Shown here in pieces: positions 42,347 through 52,400 of a stretch of 64,000 nucleotides of DNA (positions within the stretch are counted from its first letter, which is position 1; each line of letters opens with the position of its first letter). The DNA lies in NCBI RefSeq assembly GCF_020740535.1, contig NZ_CP082362.1, positions 3,904,501-3,968,500 on the forward strand, in the 5' to 3' direction. This DNA is from Streptomyces profundus. GTDB taxonomy: Bacteria; Actinomycetota; Actinomycetes; Streptomycetales; Streptomycetaceae. The notes under the pieces are model-generated. The model had not been told where the DNA came from. It saw only the letters and a list, made by a program, of their open reading frames with translations, and did not search any database. The position numbers were made by a program, and so were the translations under genes.

Positions 42347-43198
42347 TCAGCCCAGCCGGTCGACGCGGGGCACCAGGCCCGCGTCGGCCGCCCGGCCCAG
42401 CAGCTCGGCGACCGCCGCGTGCCCGCTCTCCCCGAGGTCGGCGGTGAACTCGTTGACGTAGAGCCCGATGTGGGCCTTCGCCACCTCCGGGTCCATCTCC
42501 TGTGCGTGCTCCCGCACATACGCCTCGCTGGCCGCCGGATCGGCCCAGGCCAGCCGCACCGACGCCCGGATCGCCGCCGTGATCGCGGCCAGCCGCTCCT
42601 CGCCCAGCGACCGCTTGGCGACGATGGCGCCCAGCGGAATCGGATGCCCCGTGCTGGACTCCCAGAACTCGCCCAGATCAGCCAGCCGCGTCAACCCGTA
42701 GTTCTGGTAGGTGAACCGCGCCTCGTGGATCACCAGGCCGGCGTCCACCCGCCCGTCCCGCACCGCCGGCATGATCTCGTCGAACGGCAGCACCAGCACC
42801 TCGCCCACCCCGCACGGCACCTCGGCCGCCGCCCACAGCCGGAACAGCAGATAGGCCGTCGACCGCTCGCTCGGCACCGCGACCGTGCGGCCCGCCAGAT
42901 CGGCCGGAGCGGCGCCCCCGGCCCCAGGACCGGTCAGCACCAGCGGGCCACAGCCACGGCCCAGCGCCCCGCCGCACGGCAGCAGCGCGTACGCGTCCAG
43001 CACCCAGGGCAGCACCGCGTACGACACCTTCAACACATCGCCCTCGCCGCGCTGCGCCCGGCCGTTGGTGATGTCGATGTCCGCGTAGTCCACGGCCACC
43101 TCGGGCGCGTCGGGCAGCAGGCCGTGCGCCCAGGCGTGGAAGACGAAGGTGTCGTTGGGACAGGGCGAGAACGTCAGGGAGAGCGGACGGTCAGCCAT
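42347..43198 (-). CDS. mqnD: 1,4-dihydroxy-6-naphthoate synthase
   Basis: A 283-residue periplasmic-binding-like enzyme with MqnD markers: LTFSPCPNDTFVFHAW at the N-terminus, DITNGRAQRGEGDVLKVSY, VAVPSERSTAYLLFRLW, and the VIHEARFTYQNYGL segment with the catalytic His. Known: converts cyclic dehypoxanthine futalosine to dihydroxynaphthoate in the futalosine route to menaquinone. It overlaps mqnB by 8 bases and follows it in the same operon. Confidence 0.96.
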   Translation of the reverse strand: MADRPLSLTFSPCPNDTFVFHAWAHGLLPDAPEVAVDYADIDITNGRAQRGEGDVLKVSYAVLPWVLDAYALLPCGGALGRGCGPLVLTGPGAGGAAPADLAGRTVAVPSERSTAYLLFRLWAAAEVPCGVGEVLVLPFDEIMPAVRDGRVDAGLVIHEARFTYQNYGLTRLADLGEFWESSTGHPIPLGAIVAKRSLGEERLAAITAAIRASVRLAWADPAASEAYVREHAQEMDPEVAKAHIGLYVNEFTADLGESGHAAVAELLGRAADAGLVPRVDRLG

Positions 43199-43901
43199 CG
43201 GTCTTCTGCCTCCAGAGGTCGAACGCCGGGCCCAGGGCGGCGAACGCGTCCGTCAGGGCGCGCAGCGCGTCCGGGATGCGCCAGGCGGCGCGCTCCCTGG
43301 GGCCCACCGGATTGGACACGGTGCGGATCTCCAACACCGCGAGCTGGTGCGCCACGGCCGCCGTGGCGACCCCGTGGCCCTCCATGCCCTCGGCGGCGGC
43401 CCCCGGATGCCGGGCCGCCAACTCGGCGGCGCGGGCCGCCGTTCCGGTCGCCGTCGACACGGTCAGCACCGGGCCCGAGGGGCCGCCGACCGCCGAGGCC
43501 GCCGCCCGCAGCAGCTCGGCCGGCGGCCGGTGCACCGCAGCGCCGAAGCCCAACTCGCCCACGTCCAGGAACCCGTCGGCCGTCTCGGCGCCCAGATCGG
43601 CCGCGACCAGCGCCGAGGACACCACCGTCGCACCCACATCGGCGACCGCGGCGAACCCGCCGCCGATGCCGGCCGAGACCACCAGGTCGTAGCGGCCCTG
43701 CGCCAGCGCCAGCACCGTCGCCGTGCCGGCCGCGGCGGCGGCCGGGCCGACCCCGACCGAGACCGCGTCAAGGCCGGGTCCGCGTTGCAGGGAGAGGCCG
43801 CCGGGCAGCGTGAACGGCTCGGGCGCCACGCCCGCCGCCAACGTCACCGCGTCCCGCTCGGCCGGCACGGCCGTGACCACCAGCGTTCGCTTCTCCCCCA
43901 T
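43191..43901 (-). CDS. mqnB: Futalosine hydrolase
   Basis: A 236-residue nucleoside-phosphorylase-fold protein: TLVVTAVPAERDAV, SAGIGGGFA, VSSALVAADLGAET, and AAEGMEGHGVATAA with the acidic catalytic pocket. Known: MqnB removes hypoxanthine from futalosine, one step before MqnC and two before MqnD. Upstream partner of mqnD, with an 8-base overlap. Confidence 0.95.
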   Translation of the reverse strand: MGEKRTLVVTAVPAERDAVTLAAGVAPEPFTLPGGLSLQRGPGLDAVSVGVGPAAAAAGTATVLALAQGRYDLVVSAGIGGGFAAVADVGATVVSSALVAADLGAETADGFLDVGELGFGAAVHRPPAELLRAAASAVGGPSGPVLTVSTATGTAARAAELAARHPGAAAEGMEGHGVATAAVAHQLAVLEIRTVSNPVGPRERAAWRIPDALRALTDAFAALGPAFDLWRQKTDG

Positions 43902-43923
43902 GGTGCGCGGGCCCCCAGCCGGC

Positions 43924-44502
43924 TCAGTCGCCGGGGGTGAGCGTCACGTTCCAGACGCCCTCGACCTGGCCGAAGAGGTTCTCCTGGAACTCCTCCTCGC
44001 TTGAGGCGTCCCAGATGGCGGCCACGTCGTACTCGTCGCGCACCTGGGCGACGGAGAGCCGCAGCTCCTCATCGACCGGCGGCTGGCCCGGCTGCGGCTC
44101 GCCCCGCACCATCTGGTAGAGATCGCCGCTGGGGAAGCTCTGGTAGGTGCCGGTGTACGGCTCGATCCGGTACAGCTGCTCGTTGACGAAGAGCACCCAG
44201 CCGTCCTCGGCCACCGCCGGATCCACGCCGATCCGGAACGTGTCGCCCGGCGAGGTGGAGAACGACACCGCCCCCTCGTCGCTGGCGAGGCACTCAAGCG
44301 CCCGTGTCACGCCCAGCGCCTCGCCGTGCCCGTGGCAGTCCCGCGCGGTCTCCCGCGTCTTGCTGCTGCTGTCCAACGTGAAATGCGCGTTCGGGGACGG
44401 CTTCTCACACCCCGACAGCACCAGGACGCCCAGCGAAACGGTGCCGAGCGCGAGCATGGTACGAAAGGCCCGGCGGCCCCGGTTCCTGGCGATCACAGTC
44501 AT
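43924..44502 (-). CDS. DUF2771-like lipoprotein
   Basis: A 192-residue lipoprotein: signal with lipobox LVLSGC (Cys32), then FTLDSSSKTRETARDCHG and an all-beta domain with GDTFRIGVDPAVAEDGWVLFVNEQ and YRIEPYTGTYQSF. It fits the streptomycete DUF2771 lipoprotein found beside mqnB; function unknown. Same strand as mqnB-mqnD, 22 bases before mqnB, probably one operon. Confidence 0.8.
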   Translation of the reverse strand: MTVIARNRGRRAFRTMLALGTVSLGVLVLSGCEKPSPNAHFTLDSSSKTRETARDCHGHGEALGVTRALECLASDEGAVSFSTSPGDTFRIGVDPAVAEDGWVLFVNEQLYRIEPYTGTYQSFPSGDLYQMVRGEPQPGQPPVDEELRLSVAQVRDEYDVAAIWDASSEEEFQENLFGQVEGVWNVTLTPGD

Positions 44503-44528
44503 GTGGGCAGGTTACCGGCCCATACCGG

Positions 44529-45935
44529 TCACCTGACGCGCGGGTGCGGCGAGCCGCGACGGGCCGCGGAGAGCAGCCCCCGCACGCTGAAACCGGCCCC
44601 CAACAGGACAAGACCGGCACAGACCGCCATGCCCAGCGGGCCGATCAACGGCAACGAGATCCCGACCGCGCCACCCAGCACCCACGCCATCTGCAACGTG
44701 GTCTCCGAACGGGCGAACGCCGACGTCCGCACCACATCCGGCACGTCCCGCTGGATCAGCGCGTCCAGCGCCAGCTTGCCCAGCGCCTGACAGATCCCGG
44801 CCGCGGCGCACACCGCGATCACCGTCACCGCCAGATAGCTGACCGCGGCGGCCACCGTGGTGCCCACGGCCACCGCCAGCACCGCCAACAGGATCAGCTC
44901 GGGGGAACGCTCCCGCAGCCAGTTCCCCAGCACGTTGCCCAGGCCGTTCCCCACCCCGGCCGCCACCCCCACCAGGCCCAGCGACAGCGCGGCGGTCAGC
45001 CCCGGCAGCGGCTCGCCGCGCAGCAGGAACGCCATGAAGAACAGCAGGAAGCCGGAGAGCGCCCGCAGCGACGCGTTCGCCGTCAGCGCCCGCAACACCG
45101 GCGAGTCCCCGGCGCGCGGCAGAAACCCGCGCCGCTCCGAGCGCCCCTCGCCGTCCCCGCTCCTGATCTCCGCCAACTCCGCCAGATGCGCCGTCCGCTC
45201 ACCCTTCGCCAGATCCACCTGGCCCGGCAGCCGAAACGACATCAGCGCGCCGACGACCGTGATGGCGCAGGCCGCGTAGAGCGGCCACCGCTCGCCGATC
45301 GCGTTGAGCGCGAACCCGACGGGCGCCATCGCCCCGGCCGAGAGCAGTCCCGTCAACGTGATCCGCGCGTTCGCCTTCACCAGGGAGATCCGGGGCGGCA
45401 GCAGCCGGGGCACCACAGCGGCCCGCACGATGTTGTACGCCTTCGAACAGACCATCACGCCGAGCGCCGCCGGATACAGCTCAAGACCGCCGGTGACCAC
45501 GGCGCTCGCGATCACCAGCGCCAACATGCCGCGCGCCAGCAGCGCGCCGGCCATCGCCGCCCGCCGCCCGTGCGGCACCCGGTCCAACAGCGGCCCGATC
45601 ACCGGCGCCAACAGCACGAAGGGCGCCATGGTGATCGCCAGATACAGCGCCACCCGGCCGCGCGCCTCGTCCGTCGGCACCGAGAAGAAGATGGTGGACG
45701 CCAGGGCGAAGGTGATCAGCATGTCGCCGGCCGAATGCACCGCGTGCAACTCGATCAGCTTCGCCATGCCCGACTCGCCCGCGCCGTGCGCGTGCGTCGC
45801 GCGCCGCACCCGGCGGGTCACCGCCAGTGGCACCGCCAACAGCCCACGACCCACCGCCCGGCCGGTGCGGACGACCACTCCGGCGCGGGCCTTGCCCTCG
45901 GGGTTTCCCGTGTCCAACCGACCGCCAGCAGCCAC
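44529..45935 (-). CDS. MFS-fold transporter of unknown substrate
   Basis: A 468-residue protein; GTG 45935 is the likely start (a GTG at 45983 is possible). About 55 soluble residues with THAHGAGESGMAKLIELHA precede 11-12 helices. The MFS loop between helices 2 and 3 is LLDRVPHGRR. ISLVKANARITLTGLLSAGAM and RAVVVPRLLPP are typical of the streptomycete homologues. The substrate is unknown. It reads toward the DUF2771 gene. Confidence 0.85.
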   Translation of the reverse strand: MAAGGRLDTGNPEGKARAGVVVRTGRAVGRGLLAVPLAVTRRVRRATHAHGAGESGMAKLIELHAVHSAGDMLITFALASTIFFSVPTDEARGRVALYLAITMAPFVLLAPVIGPLLDRVPHGRRAAMAGALLARGMLALVIASAVVTGGLELYPAALGVMVCSKAYNIVRAAVVPRLLPPRISLVKANARITLTGLLSAGAMAPVGFALNAIGERWPLYAACAITVVGALMSFRLPGQVDLAKGERTAHLAELAEIRSGDGEGRSERRGFLPRAGDSPVLRALTANASLRALSGFLLFFMAFLLRGEPLPGLTAALSLGLVGVAAGVGNGLGNVLGNWLRERSPELILLAVLAVAVGTTVAAAVSYLAVTVIAVCAAAGICQALGKLALDALIQRDVPDVVRTSAFARSETTLQMAWVLGGAVGISLPLIGPLGMAVCAGLVLLGAGFSVRGLLSAARRGSPHPRVR

Positions 45936-46237
45936 AACGGCAAGAGTAAGGCCCCCGGGCGCGCTGACTCCCCTGATCCGCACGGGCTTTACGGTCTTTC
46001 TCGGAGCTTCCGCCGGGCTGGCCCCGGCCCGGACCGGTCCCGCTCGCCCGCCGGTCCGATCCGTGCCCGACCAGCGCCACCGAACCCACGCGCGAGGGCG
46101 CTGCCCCGTGCGATAGCGTGGCCCGACGGTGCGCCTAGCCTCGATCAGCGCGACGTCGTAGCGGTCCCGCGTCCGCTCCGTCCGCCCCGTTCGCCACCCA
46201 AGGCGCCCGCACCGAACAACGCCGTAGGAGAGTTCTT
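45936..46237. other. Divergent intergenic region, nothing further recognised
   Basis: A 302-base gap between the MFS and DUF3027 genes. A TGCGATAGCGT stretch (about 46109-46119) may be a -10 region for the DUF3027 gene. No palindrome, gene or repeat stands out. Confidence 0.4.
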
Positions 46238-47023
46238 GTGAGTCCTGGGATGCGAAGCCGGACCCCCGACCGGCTGTGCGCCGAAGCGGTGGAGCTAGCG
46301 CGCGACGCGGCGGCGCAGGCGGCGTTCCCGCACCGTCTTGGCGGCCATCTGGGAATGATCGCCGACGGCGAGCGCCTCGTCACCCACTTCTTCGCCAGCG
46401 AGGAGCCCGGCTACCCGGGCTGGCGCTGGGCCGTCACGGTCGCCCGCGCGGCGCGCGCCCGCTATGTGACGGTCGACGAGGTCGCCCTCACCCCGGGGCC
46501 GGAGGCGCTGCTGGCACCCGACTGGGTGCCGTGGAGCGAACGGCTGCGCCCCGGCGATCTGGGCCCGGGCGATCTGCTGCCCGCCGAGGAGGACGACCCG
46601 AGGCTCGAACCGGGCTTCCTCGCCGAGGAGGAGCCGCCGCCCAACTCCCCGCTGGCCGAGGACGACCACATCGGACGTGGCACCGTCCGCGATGTCGCCG
46701 GTGAGCTGGGCCTGGGCCGCAACCGGGTGCTCTCCCTGATGGGCCTCCGCGAGGCCGCCGACCGCTGGGACGACGAGTTCGGCGCCGCCACCCCGATGGC
46801 CCAGGCGGCCCCGGCCTCCTGCGTCAGCTGCGGCTTCCTGGTGCCGCTCGCCGGCAGCCTCCGGCAGGCGTTCGGCGTCTGCGGCAACGAGTTCTCCCCG
46901 GCGGACGGCCGCGTCATCTCCCTCGCGTACGGCTGCGGAGCGCACTCCGAGGCGGCCGAATCCCCCAAGCACCAGCCCCCCCCACCCCCCGTCATCGACG
47001 ACCTCGGCGCCGACCCCCTCTGA
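46238..47023 (+). CDS. DUF3027 family protein
   Basis: A 261-residue protein with GGAGAG before GTG 46238. DUF3027 pattern: VTHFFASEEPGYPGWRWAVTVARA in the first half, WVPWSERLRPGDLGPGDLLP, and a C-terminal SCVSCGFLVPLAGSLRQAFGVCGNEFSPADGRVISLAYGCGAHSE with four Cys and His that look like a zinc knuckle. Known: a conserved actinobacterial family without assigned function. The gene end abuts the repeat array. Confidence 0.88.
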   Translation: MSPGMRSRTPDRLCAEAVELARDAAAQAAFPHRLGGHLGMIADGERLVTHFFASEEPGYPGWRWAVTVARAARARYVTVDEVALTPGPEALLAPDWVPWSERLRPGDLGPGDLLPAEEDDPRLEPGFLAEEEPPPNSPLAEDDHIGRGTVRDVAGELGLGRNRVLSLMGLREAADRWDDEFGAATPMAQAAPASCVSCGFLVPLAGSLRQAFGVCGNEFSPADGRVISLAYGCGAHSEAAESPKHQPPPPPVIDDLGADPL

Positions 47024-48592
47024 CCGGCTCCTTTTTCCCCACGGCGGCTGTCCGCTGCCCGCTCCTGGCCCCGGCCGGGGGCCGGCTGCGCGGAGTTCGC
47101 CACCGCCGGGCGGGCTCCCGCGTCCGCTGGCCCCGGGCGTTTTCCCCGCCCGCCCACCCCCTTGGGGGCTGTCCGTTGCCCGCTCCTGGCTCCGGCCAGG
47201 AACCGGCCGCGCTGCCCCGCCTCGGCCTGCCGGCCCGAGGCTGCGCGGAGTTCGCTGCCGCCGGCCGGGCTTGCCCCGCCCACCCGCCCCACGGGGGCGC
47301 CCGTTGGCCGCTCCTGGCCCCGGCCGGGGGCCGGCCGCGCCGCCGCGCCTTGGCCTGCCGGCCCGAGGCTGTGCGGAGTTCGCTGCCGCCGGTACGGCCG
47401 TTGCCTCCGGCAGGGCTCCCGCGCCCGCCGGCCCCGCTGCTTTCCCCACCCACCCGCCCCCTTGGGGCGTCTGTTGCCTGCTCCTGGCAGCTCCGGCCGG
47501 GAACCGGCTGCGCCGAGCCGGCTTGGCCTGCCGGCCCGAGGCTGTGCGGAGTTCGCCACCGCCGGCCGGGCTTGCCCCGCCCACCCGCCCCACGGGGGCG
47601 CCTGTTGACCGCCCCTGGCCCCGGCCGGGGGCCGGCCGCGCCGCCGCGCCTTGGCCTGCCGGCCAGAGGCTGCGCGGAGTTCGCTCGGGCCGCGCGGCGG
47701 AGGCCCGGTACGCCCGCTGCCCCCGGCAGGGCTCCCGCGCCCGCCGGCCTGCCCGGTTCGGGCTCCGGCCGGGTACCGGCTGCGCCGACCCGTCCCGGCC
47801 TGCCGGCCCGAGGCTGCGCGGAGTTCGCCGCCGCCGGTACGGCCGTTGCCTCCGGCAGGGCTTCTGCGACCTACCCGGCCCCACGGGAGCGCCCGTTGCC
47901 CGTTCCTGGCTCCGGCCAGGAACCGGCTGCGCCGAGCCGGCTTGGCCTGCCGGCCCGAGGCTGTGCGGAGTTCGCCACCGCCGGCCGGGCTTGCCCCGCC
48001 CATCCGCCCCACGGGGGCGCCCGTTGGCCGCTCCTGGCCCCGGCCGGGGGCCGGCTGCGCCGACCCGTCCCGGCCTGCCGGCCCGAGGCTGCGCCGAGTT
48101 CGCTCCTCCCGTTCGGGCCGCGCGGCGGAGGCCCGGTATGCCCGCTGCCCCCGGCCGCGCTCCCGGGCCCGCCGGCCTGCCCGGTTCGGGCTCCGGCCGG
48201 GTACCGGCCGCGCTGCCCCGCCTTGGCCTGCCGGCCCGAGGCCGCGCCGAGTTCGCCGCTGCCGAGCCGGCCGTGGCCCCCGGCCGGGTTCCCTCGCCCG
48301 CTGCCCCGCCGGCCCCCGTGGGGGCACCCGTTCCGGCCCGGCCAAGGGCCGGCTGTGCCGAGCCGGCCGGCTGTCAGCCGTTGGCCTCGGCCGCCCGGCC
48401 CGAGGGGCCGGCGCCGTCCCCCGCCACCGCCCGCGCCCACTTCGCTGTCCCCCGACCCTGCCCACCGTCCCTCCATATGTCCGTCCCGCCAGCCGCAAGG
48501 CGCTCTGCTGCCCGTCCGCCCCGGCCCTCGAAGCGGCCGTCCGGGCCCCCCGGCCCGAGGCTCGGCGCCGCGTGGGCCAGCCGGGCCTCCGG
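47024..48592. repeat. 1.5-kb array of degenerate repeats with recurring hairpin
   Basis: No gene supported; open frames on both strands are low-complexity and without starts. The word GCCTGCCGGCCCGAGGC followed by a (C/G)GAGTTCGC end occurs at about 47228, 47350, 47522, 47651, 47794, 47941, 48071 and 48224 (spacing 122-172 bases); a partial copy is at 47086. Between them come GGCCG(T/C)TGCC(T/C)CCGGC blocks and a hairpin core CCTGGC-NCCG-GCC(A/G)GG (for example 47185-47200, 47313-47328, 47905-47920). Units are mosaics of these blocks. Confidence 0.85.
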
Positions 48593-49312
48593 CTAGGTGA
48601 GGGCGCGCACCACCAGGCTCGTGCCGGCCGCCGCCACCGCGGCGAGCAGTACCGCGCGGAGTGCGGCGGCGTCGAAGCGGTCGCGGAGGAGCCGGCCCAG
48701 GAAGTAGCCGGCGATCACCAGGGGCGTCGCGGCCAGCCCGTAGCCGACCTGGCGCCCCGTGAGCTGGCCGCCGGCCAGCAGCGCGGCCAGCGACATCGCC
48801 CCGCCGAGCACGAAGTACGCGGCGAGTGTGGCCCGTACCCGCGCCGGTGGTTCGTACTGGTAGAGGAGGGCCATCGGCGGTCCGCCGATCGAGGTCGCGG
48901 TGCCCGCCACACCGGAGATGACGCCGACCCCGATCAGCGTGTCGGGGCGGATCGGGACGCGGACGCGCCACAGCGAGGCGGCCACCGCCAGCAGCACCAT
49001 CACGCCGACCGCGCCCGCCAGCGCGTCAGGCGCGAGCCGGGCGACCAGCCAGACGCCGAGCAGCGAGCCGGGGACGCGTGCGGGCAGGGCCCAGGCCAGG
49101 CCGCGCCAGTCGATATGGCGTCGTTCGCCGGCGATGGTGAGTACGGGCAGCACCAGCGAGGTGATCAGCAGGCCGCCGGGCAGCAGGGAGGGTTCGACGA
49201 GGGCCAGGGTCGGCGCACCGAGGAGGCCGAGGCCGAGCCCGATCCCGCTCTGTAGGGCGGACCCGAGGAACACCGCGCCGCCCACCAGGAGCAGAAAGGA
49301 TATGTCGGTCAT
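48593..49312 (-). CDS. TauE/SafE-family membrane permease
   Basis: A 239-residue protein with seven to eight helices. TauE/SafE (DUF81) markers: GSALQSGIGLGLGLLGAPTLALVEP in the first repeat and GVISGVAGTATSIGGPPMALLYQ in the second, both with the Gly/Pro kinks. Known: exporters or importers of sulfite, sulfoacetate and related anions. ATG 49312 has no SD, so the transcript may be leaderless. Divergent from the sacsin-like gene. Confidence 0.9.
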   Translation of the reverse strand: MTDISFLLLVGGAVFLGSALQSGIGLGLGLLGAPTLALVEPSLLPGGLLITSLVLPVLTIAGERRHIDWRGLAWALPARVPGSLLGVWLVARLAPDALAGAVGVMVLLAVAASLWRVRVPIRPDTLIGVGVISGVAGTATSIGGPPMALLYQYEPPARVRATLAAYFVLGGAMSLAALLAGGQLTGRQVGYGLAATPLVIAGYFLGRLLRDRFDAAALRAVLLAAVAAAGTSLVVRALT

Positions 49313-49414
49313 CGAGCGTCGAACGTAGCACTTCGCGGTACCCCCCTCGGCCCCGGGCCGAACAAACGAGCGACCGGGGGCGGTCGCGCCGCCGGACGGC
49401 GATAGTGTCGGGAC

Positions 49415-52400
49415 GTGACCATCGACCACGCGGACGATCCGTTCCCCGGCCTCGCCGACCCGTTCCACACCGAGCGGCTGCGGCAGCGCGTGCTGCGGGC
49501 CTGGCGGGACTCCCCGGCCAGGTTCCGGGAGGACGCCAACGCCGAGGAGGACCTCGCCCGGGGCGGCTACCGCGACCGGCTGGTCGTGGAGTTGGCGCAG
49601 AACGCCGGCGACGCCGCCCAACGTGCCGGCGATCCCGGCCGGTTGCGGTTCACGCTGCGCGACGGGGTGCTGTCGGCGGCCAACACGGGGGCGCCGCTGG
49701 ACGCGGCCGGCGTCGAGTCGTTGTCGACGCTGCGCGCGTCGGCCAAGCGCGGCGGCCCCGGCGGCGGCTCGGGCGTCGGCCGGTTCGGCGTCGGCTTCGC
49801 CGCCGTGCTGGCGGTGAGCGACCGGCCCGAGATCGCCGGTGCCGGGGGCGGGGTGCGTTGGTCGCTGGCCGAGTCGACGGAGCTGGTCCGCGCCGCCGCC
49901 GAGGAGACGCCCGGGCTGCTGGCCGAGCTGGACCGCAGGGCCGGCGAGCGGCACGCCGTTCCGCTGCTGCGCCTGCCGCTGCCCTCGGTCGAGGCCGAGG
50001 TGCCAGATGGCTATGACACCGTGCTGCGGCTGCCGCTGCGCGACGCGGCGGCCGAGGATCTGGCCAACCGCCTGCTGGACGCCGTGGATGACAGCCTGCT
50101 GCTGGCGCTGCCCGCGCTCACCGAGGTGGTGCTGGACACCCCGCGCGGCGTGCGGGCGCTGACCCGCCGCCAGTTCGGCCCGTACACGCAGATCACCGAG
50201 GAGCCCGGGCCGGCCGGCAGCGCCGTCCGGTCGACGCGTTGGCGGATCTCGGCGCTGGAGGGCGAGGCGGACGAGGCGCTGTTGGCCGACCGGCCGCTGG
50301 AGGAGCGGGAGCGGCGGCACTGGTCGATCAGCTGGGCCGTGCCGGTGGACGCGGAGGGCGCCCCCAGCCCGCCGGCCAGCGCGCCGGTGCTGCACGCGCC
50401 CACGCCCACCGACGACACGCTCGGCCTGCCGGCGCTGCTCATCGGCAGCTTCCCGCTGGAGCCCACGCGGCGCCATGTCGCGCCCGGGCCGCTCACGGAC
50501 TTTCTGCTGGCCCGCGCCGCCGAGGCGTATGCCGCGCTGCTCGCGGACTGGCGGCCCGTCACCCCGGAGATCCTCGATCTGGTGCCAGGTCCGCTGGGCC
50601 GTGGCGAACTGGACGGCCAGCTCCGCCAGTTGGTGCTCGATCTGCTCCCCGGCACGGCCTTCCTGCCGAGGGCGGCCGTCGATGTCAGCGTGCCGGAGCC
50701 GGCCGATCCGGTGGCCCAGGGGTCGGGGGAGGAGCCGGCGGAGAGCGAGCCGCCGGTCGCGTTGCGGCCCACCGAGGCCGAGTTGGTCGAGCGGGCCGGT
50801 ATCGACACGGTCGCGGTGCTCGCCGAGCTGTTCCCCGGGCTGCTCCCGGCCGGCCTCGAACGCCGGGCGGAGCTCAGGGTGTTGGAGGTCGAGAGGGTCT
50901 CGCTGGGCGAGATCGTGGAGCGCCTGGCCGGCGTGGAACGCCCGCCGGGCTGGTGGTGGCGGCTGTACGAGTCGCTGGCCGGCGTCGATCCCGAGCTGCT
51001 CACCGGGCTGCCGGTGCCGCTGGCCGACGGGCGCACGACGATAGGTCCGCTGCGGGTGCTGCTGCCGACGCCCGGCACCGACCCGGGCGAGCTGGGGCGC
51101 CTGGGCCTGAAGGTGGCGCATCCCGAGGCGGCCCACCCGCTGCTGGAGCGGCTCGGCGCCCAGGCGGCGACGCCACGCGCGGTGTTGGACACCCACCAGG
51201 TGCGGAGCGCCGTCGCCGCCTCGGCCGATCTGGACGTGTGGGACGAGGACGCCGTGCCGGCCGCCGAGTTGGCCGCCACCGTGCTGGCCCTGGCCAGGGC
51301 CGCCGACCTCGGCCCCGGCGAGGAGCCGTGGCTGGCGGCCCTGGCGCTGCCGGACGACACCGGCGAGCTCACCCCGGCCGGGGAGCTGGTCTTCCCCGGC
51401 AGCCTCTTCCAGCAGGTCATCAGGGAGCATGAACTGGCGGCCTGTGACCACGAGTTGGCCGAGGAGTGGGGCGAGCGCACGCTGACGGCGGTCGGCGTGC
51501 AGGCCGATTTCGTGCTGGTGCGGTCGAACGACGTGGTGCTCGACCCGGACGAACTGGAGCCGCGCGAGGGGGCGTTCGCCGAGCCGGACGACGTCGGCCT
51601 GTTGGACTCGGTCGACGTCTGGTGCGAGGACCTGCTGGACGCGCTGCCCGAGGCGTCGCTGCCGCCGGTCGCGACGGAGGTGCTGGCCGTCCGCGACCTG
51701 GAGCTGGTCGACGACGCGCGGTGGCCGCGCGTGCTGGAGCTGCTGGGCCGCTCCCCGCTGCGCGAGGCGCTGACGTCCAGGGTGCGGGTGCGGATGCCCG
51801 ACGGCACGGTGGAGCGCGGCCGTTCCTACACCGCCTGGTGGCTGCGTGGCGCGCCCGTGCTGGACGGCCGACGTCCGGCGGGCCTGCGGTCGGCCGCCGG
51901 GGACGCCCTGCTGGCCGGCCTCTACGAGGACGCGGACACCGCCGAGGCCGACGAGGAGGTGCTGCGCGCGCTGGGCGTGCGCACCACGGCGGCTGCCCTG
52001 CTGGCCGAGCCGGGCGGCGCGGCCGAGCTCCTCGCCCGGCTCGGCGATCCGGAACGCGAGGTCTCCGCCACCCAACTCCACGGTCTCTACGGCCTGTTGG
52101 CCGAGCTCGATCCGGCGGGCGTCACCCTGCCCGACCGGCTGCGCGCGGTGGTCGACGGCGAGGTGCGGGTGGTGGAGGCGGGCGAGGCGCTGGTCGCCGA
52201 CGCGCCCGATCTGCTGCCGCTGGCGGACAGCTGCCCGCTGCTGCCCGTACCGCCGGATCTCGCCGTCGAGTTGGCGGCCGTGTTGGACGTCCGGCTGCTG
52301 AGCGCGGCCATCCCCGCCACCCCGCCTGACGGCGGGCAGCTGCGCGAGGTGCCGGCCGCCGCTCGGGAGTTGCTGGGTGAGGAGACCCCCGCCGAGTATC

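Noticed and set aside
46462..48498. Long minus-strand frame with recurring ELRAASGRQA-type residues in the repeat array.
   Set aside because: The repeat comes from DNA repetition, other frames are equally open, unit lengths are not multiples of three, and there is no start or SD.
47024..48592. Possible CRISPR array.
   Set aside because: Repeat units are long, degenerate and irregularly spaced (122-172 bases), with no uniform spacers and no cas genes.
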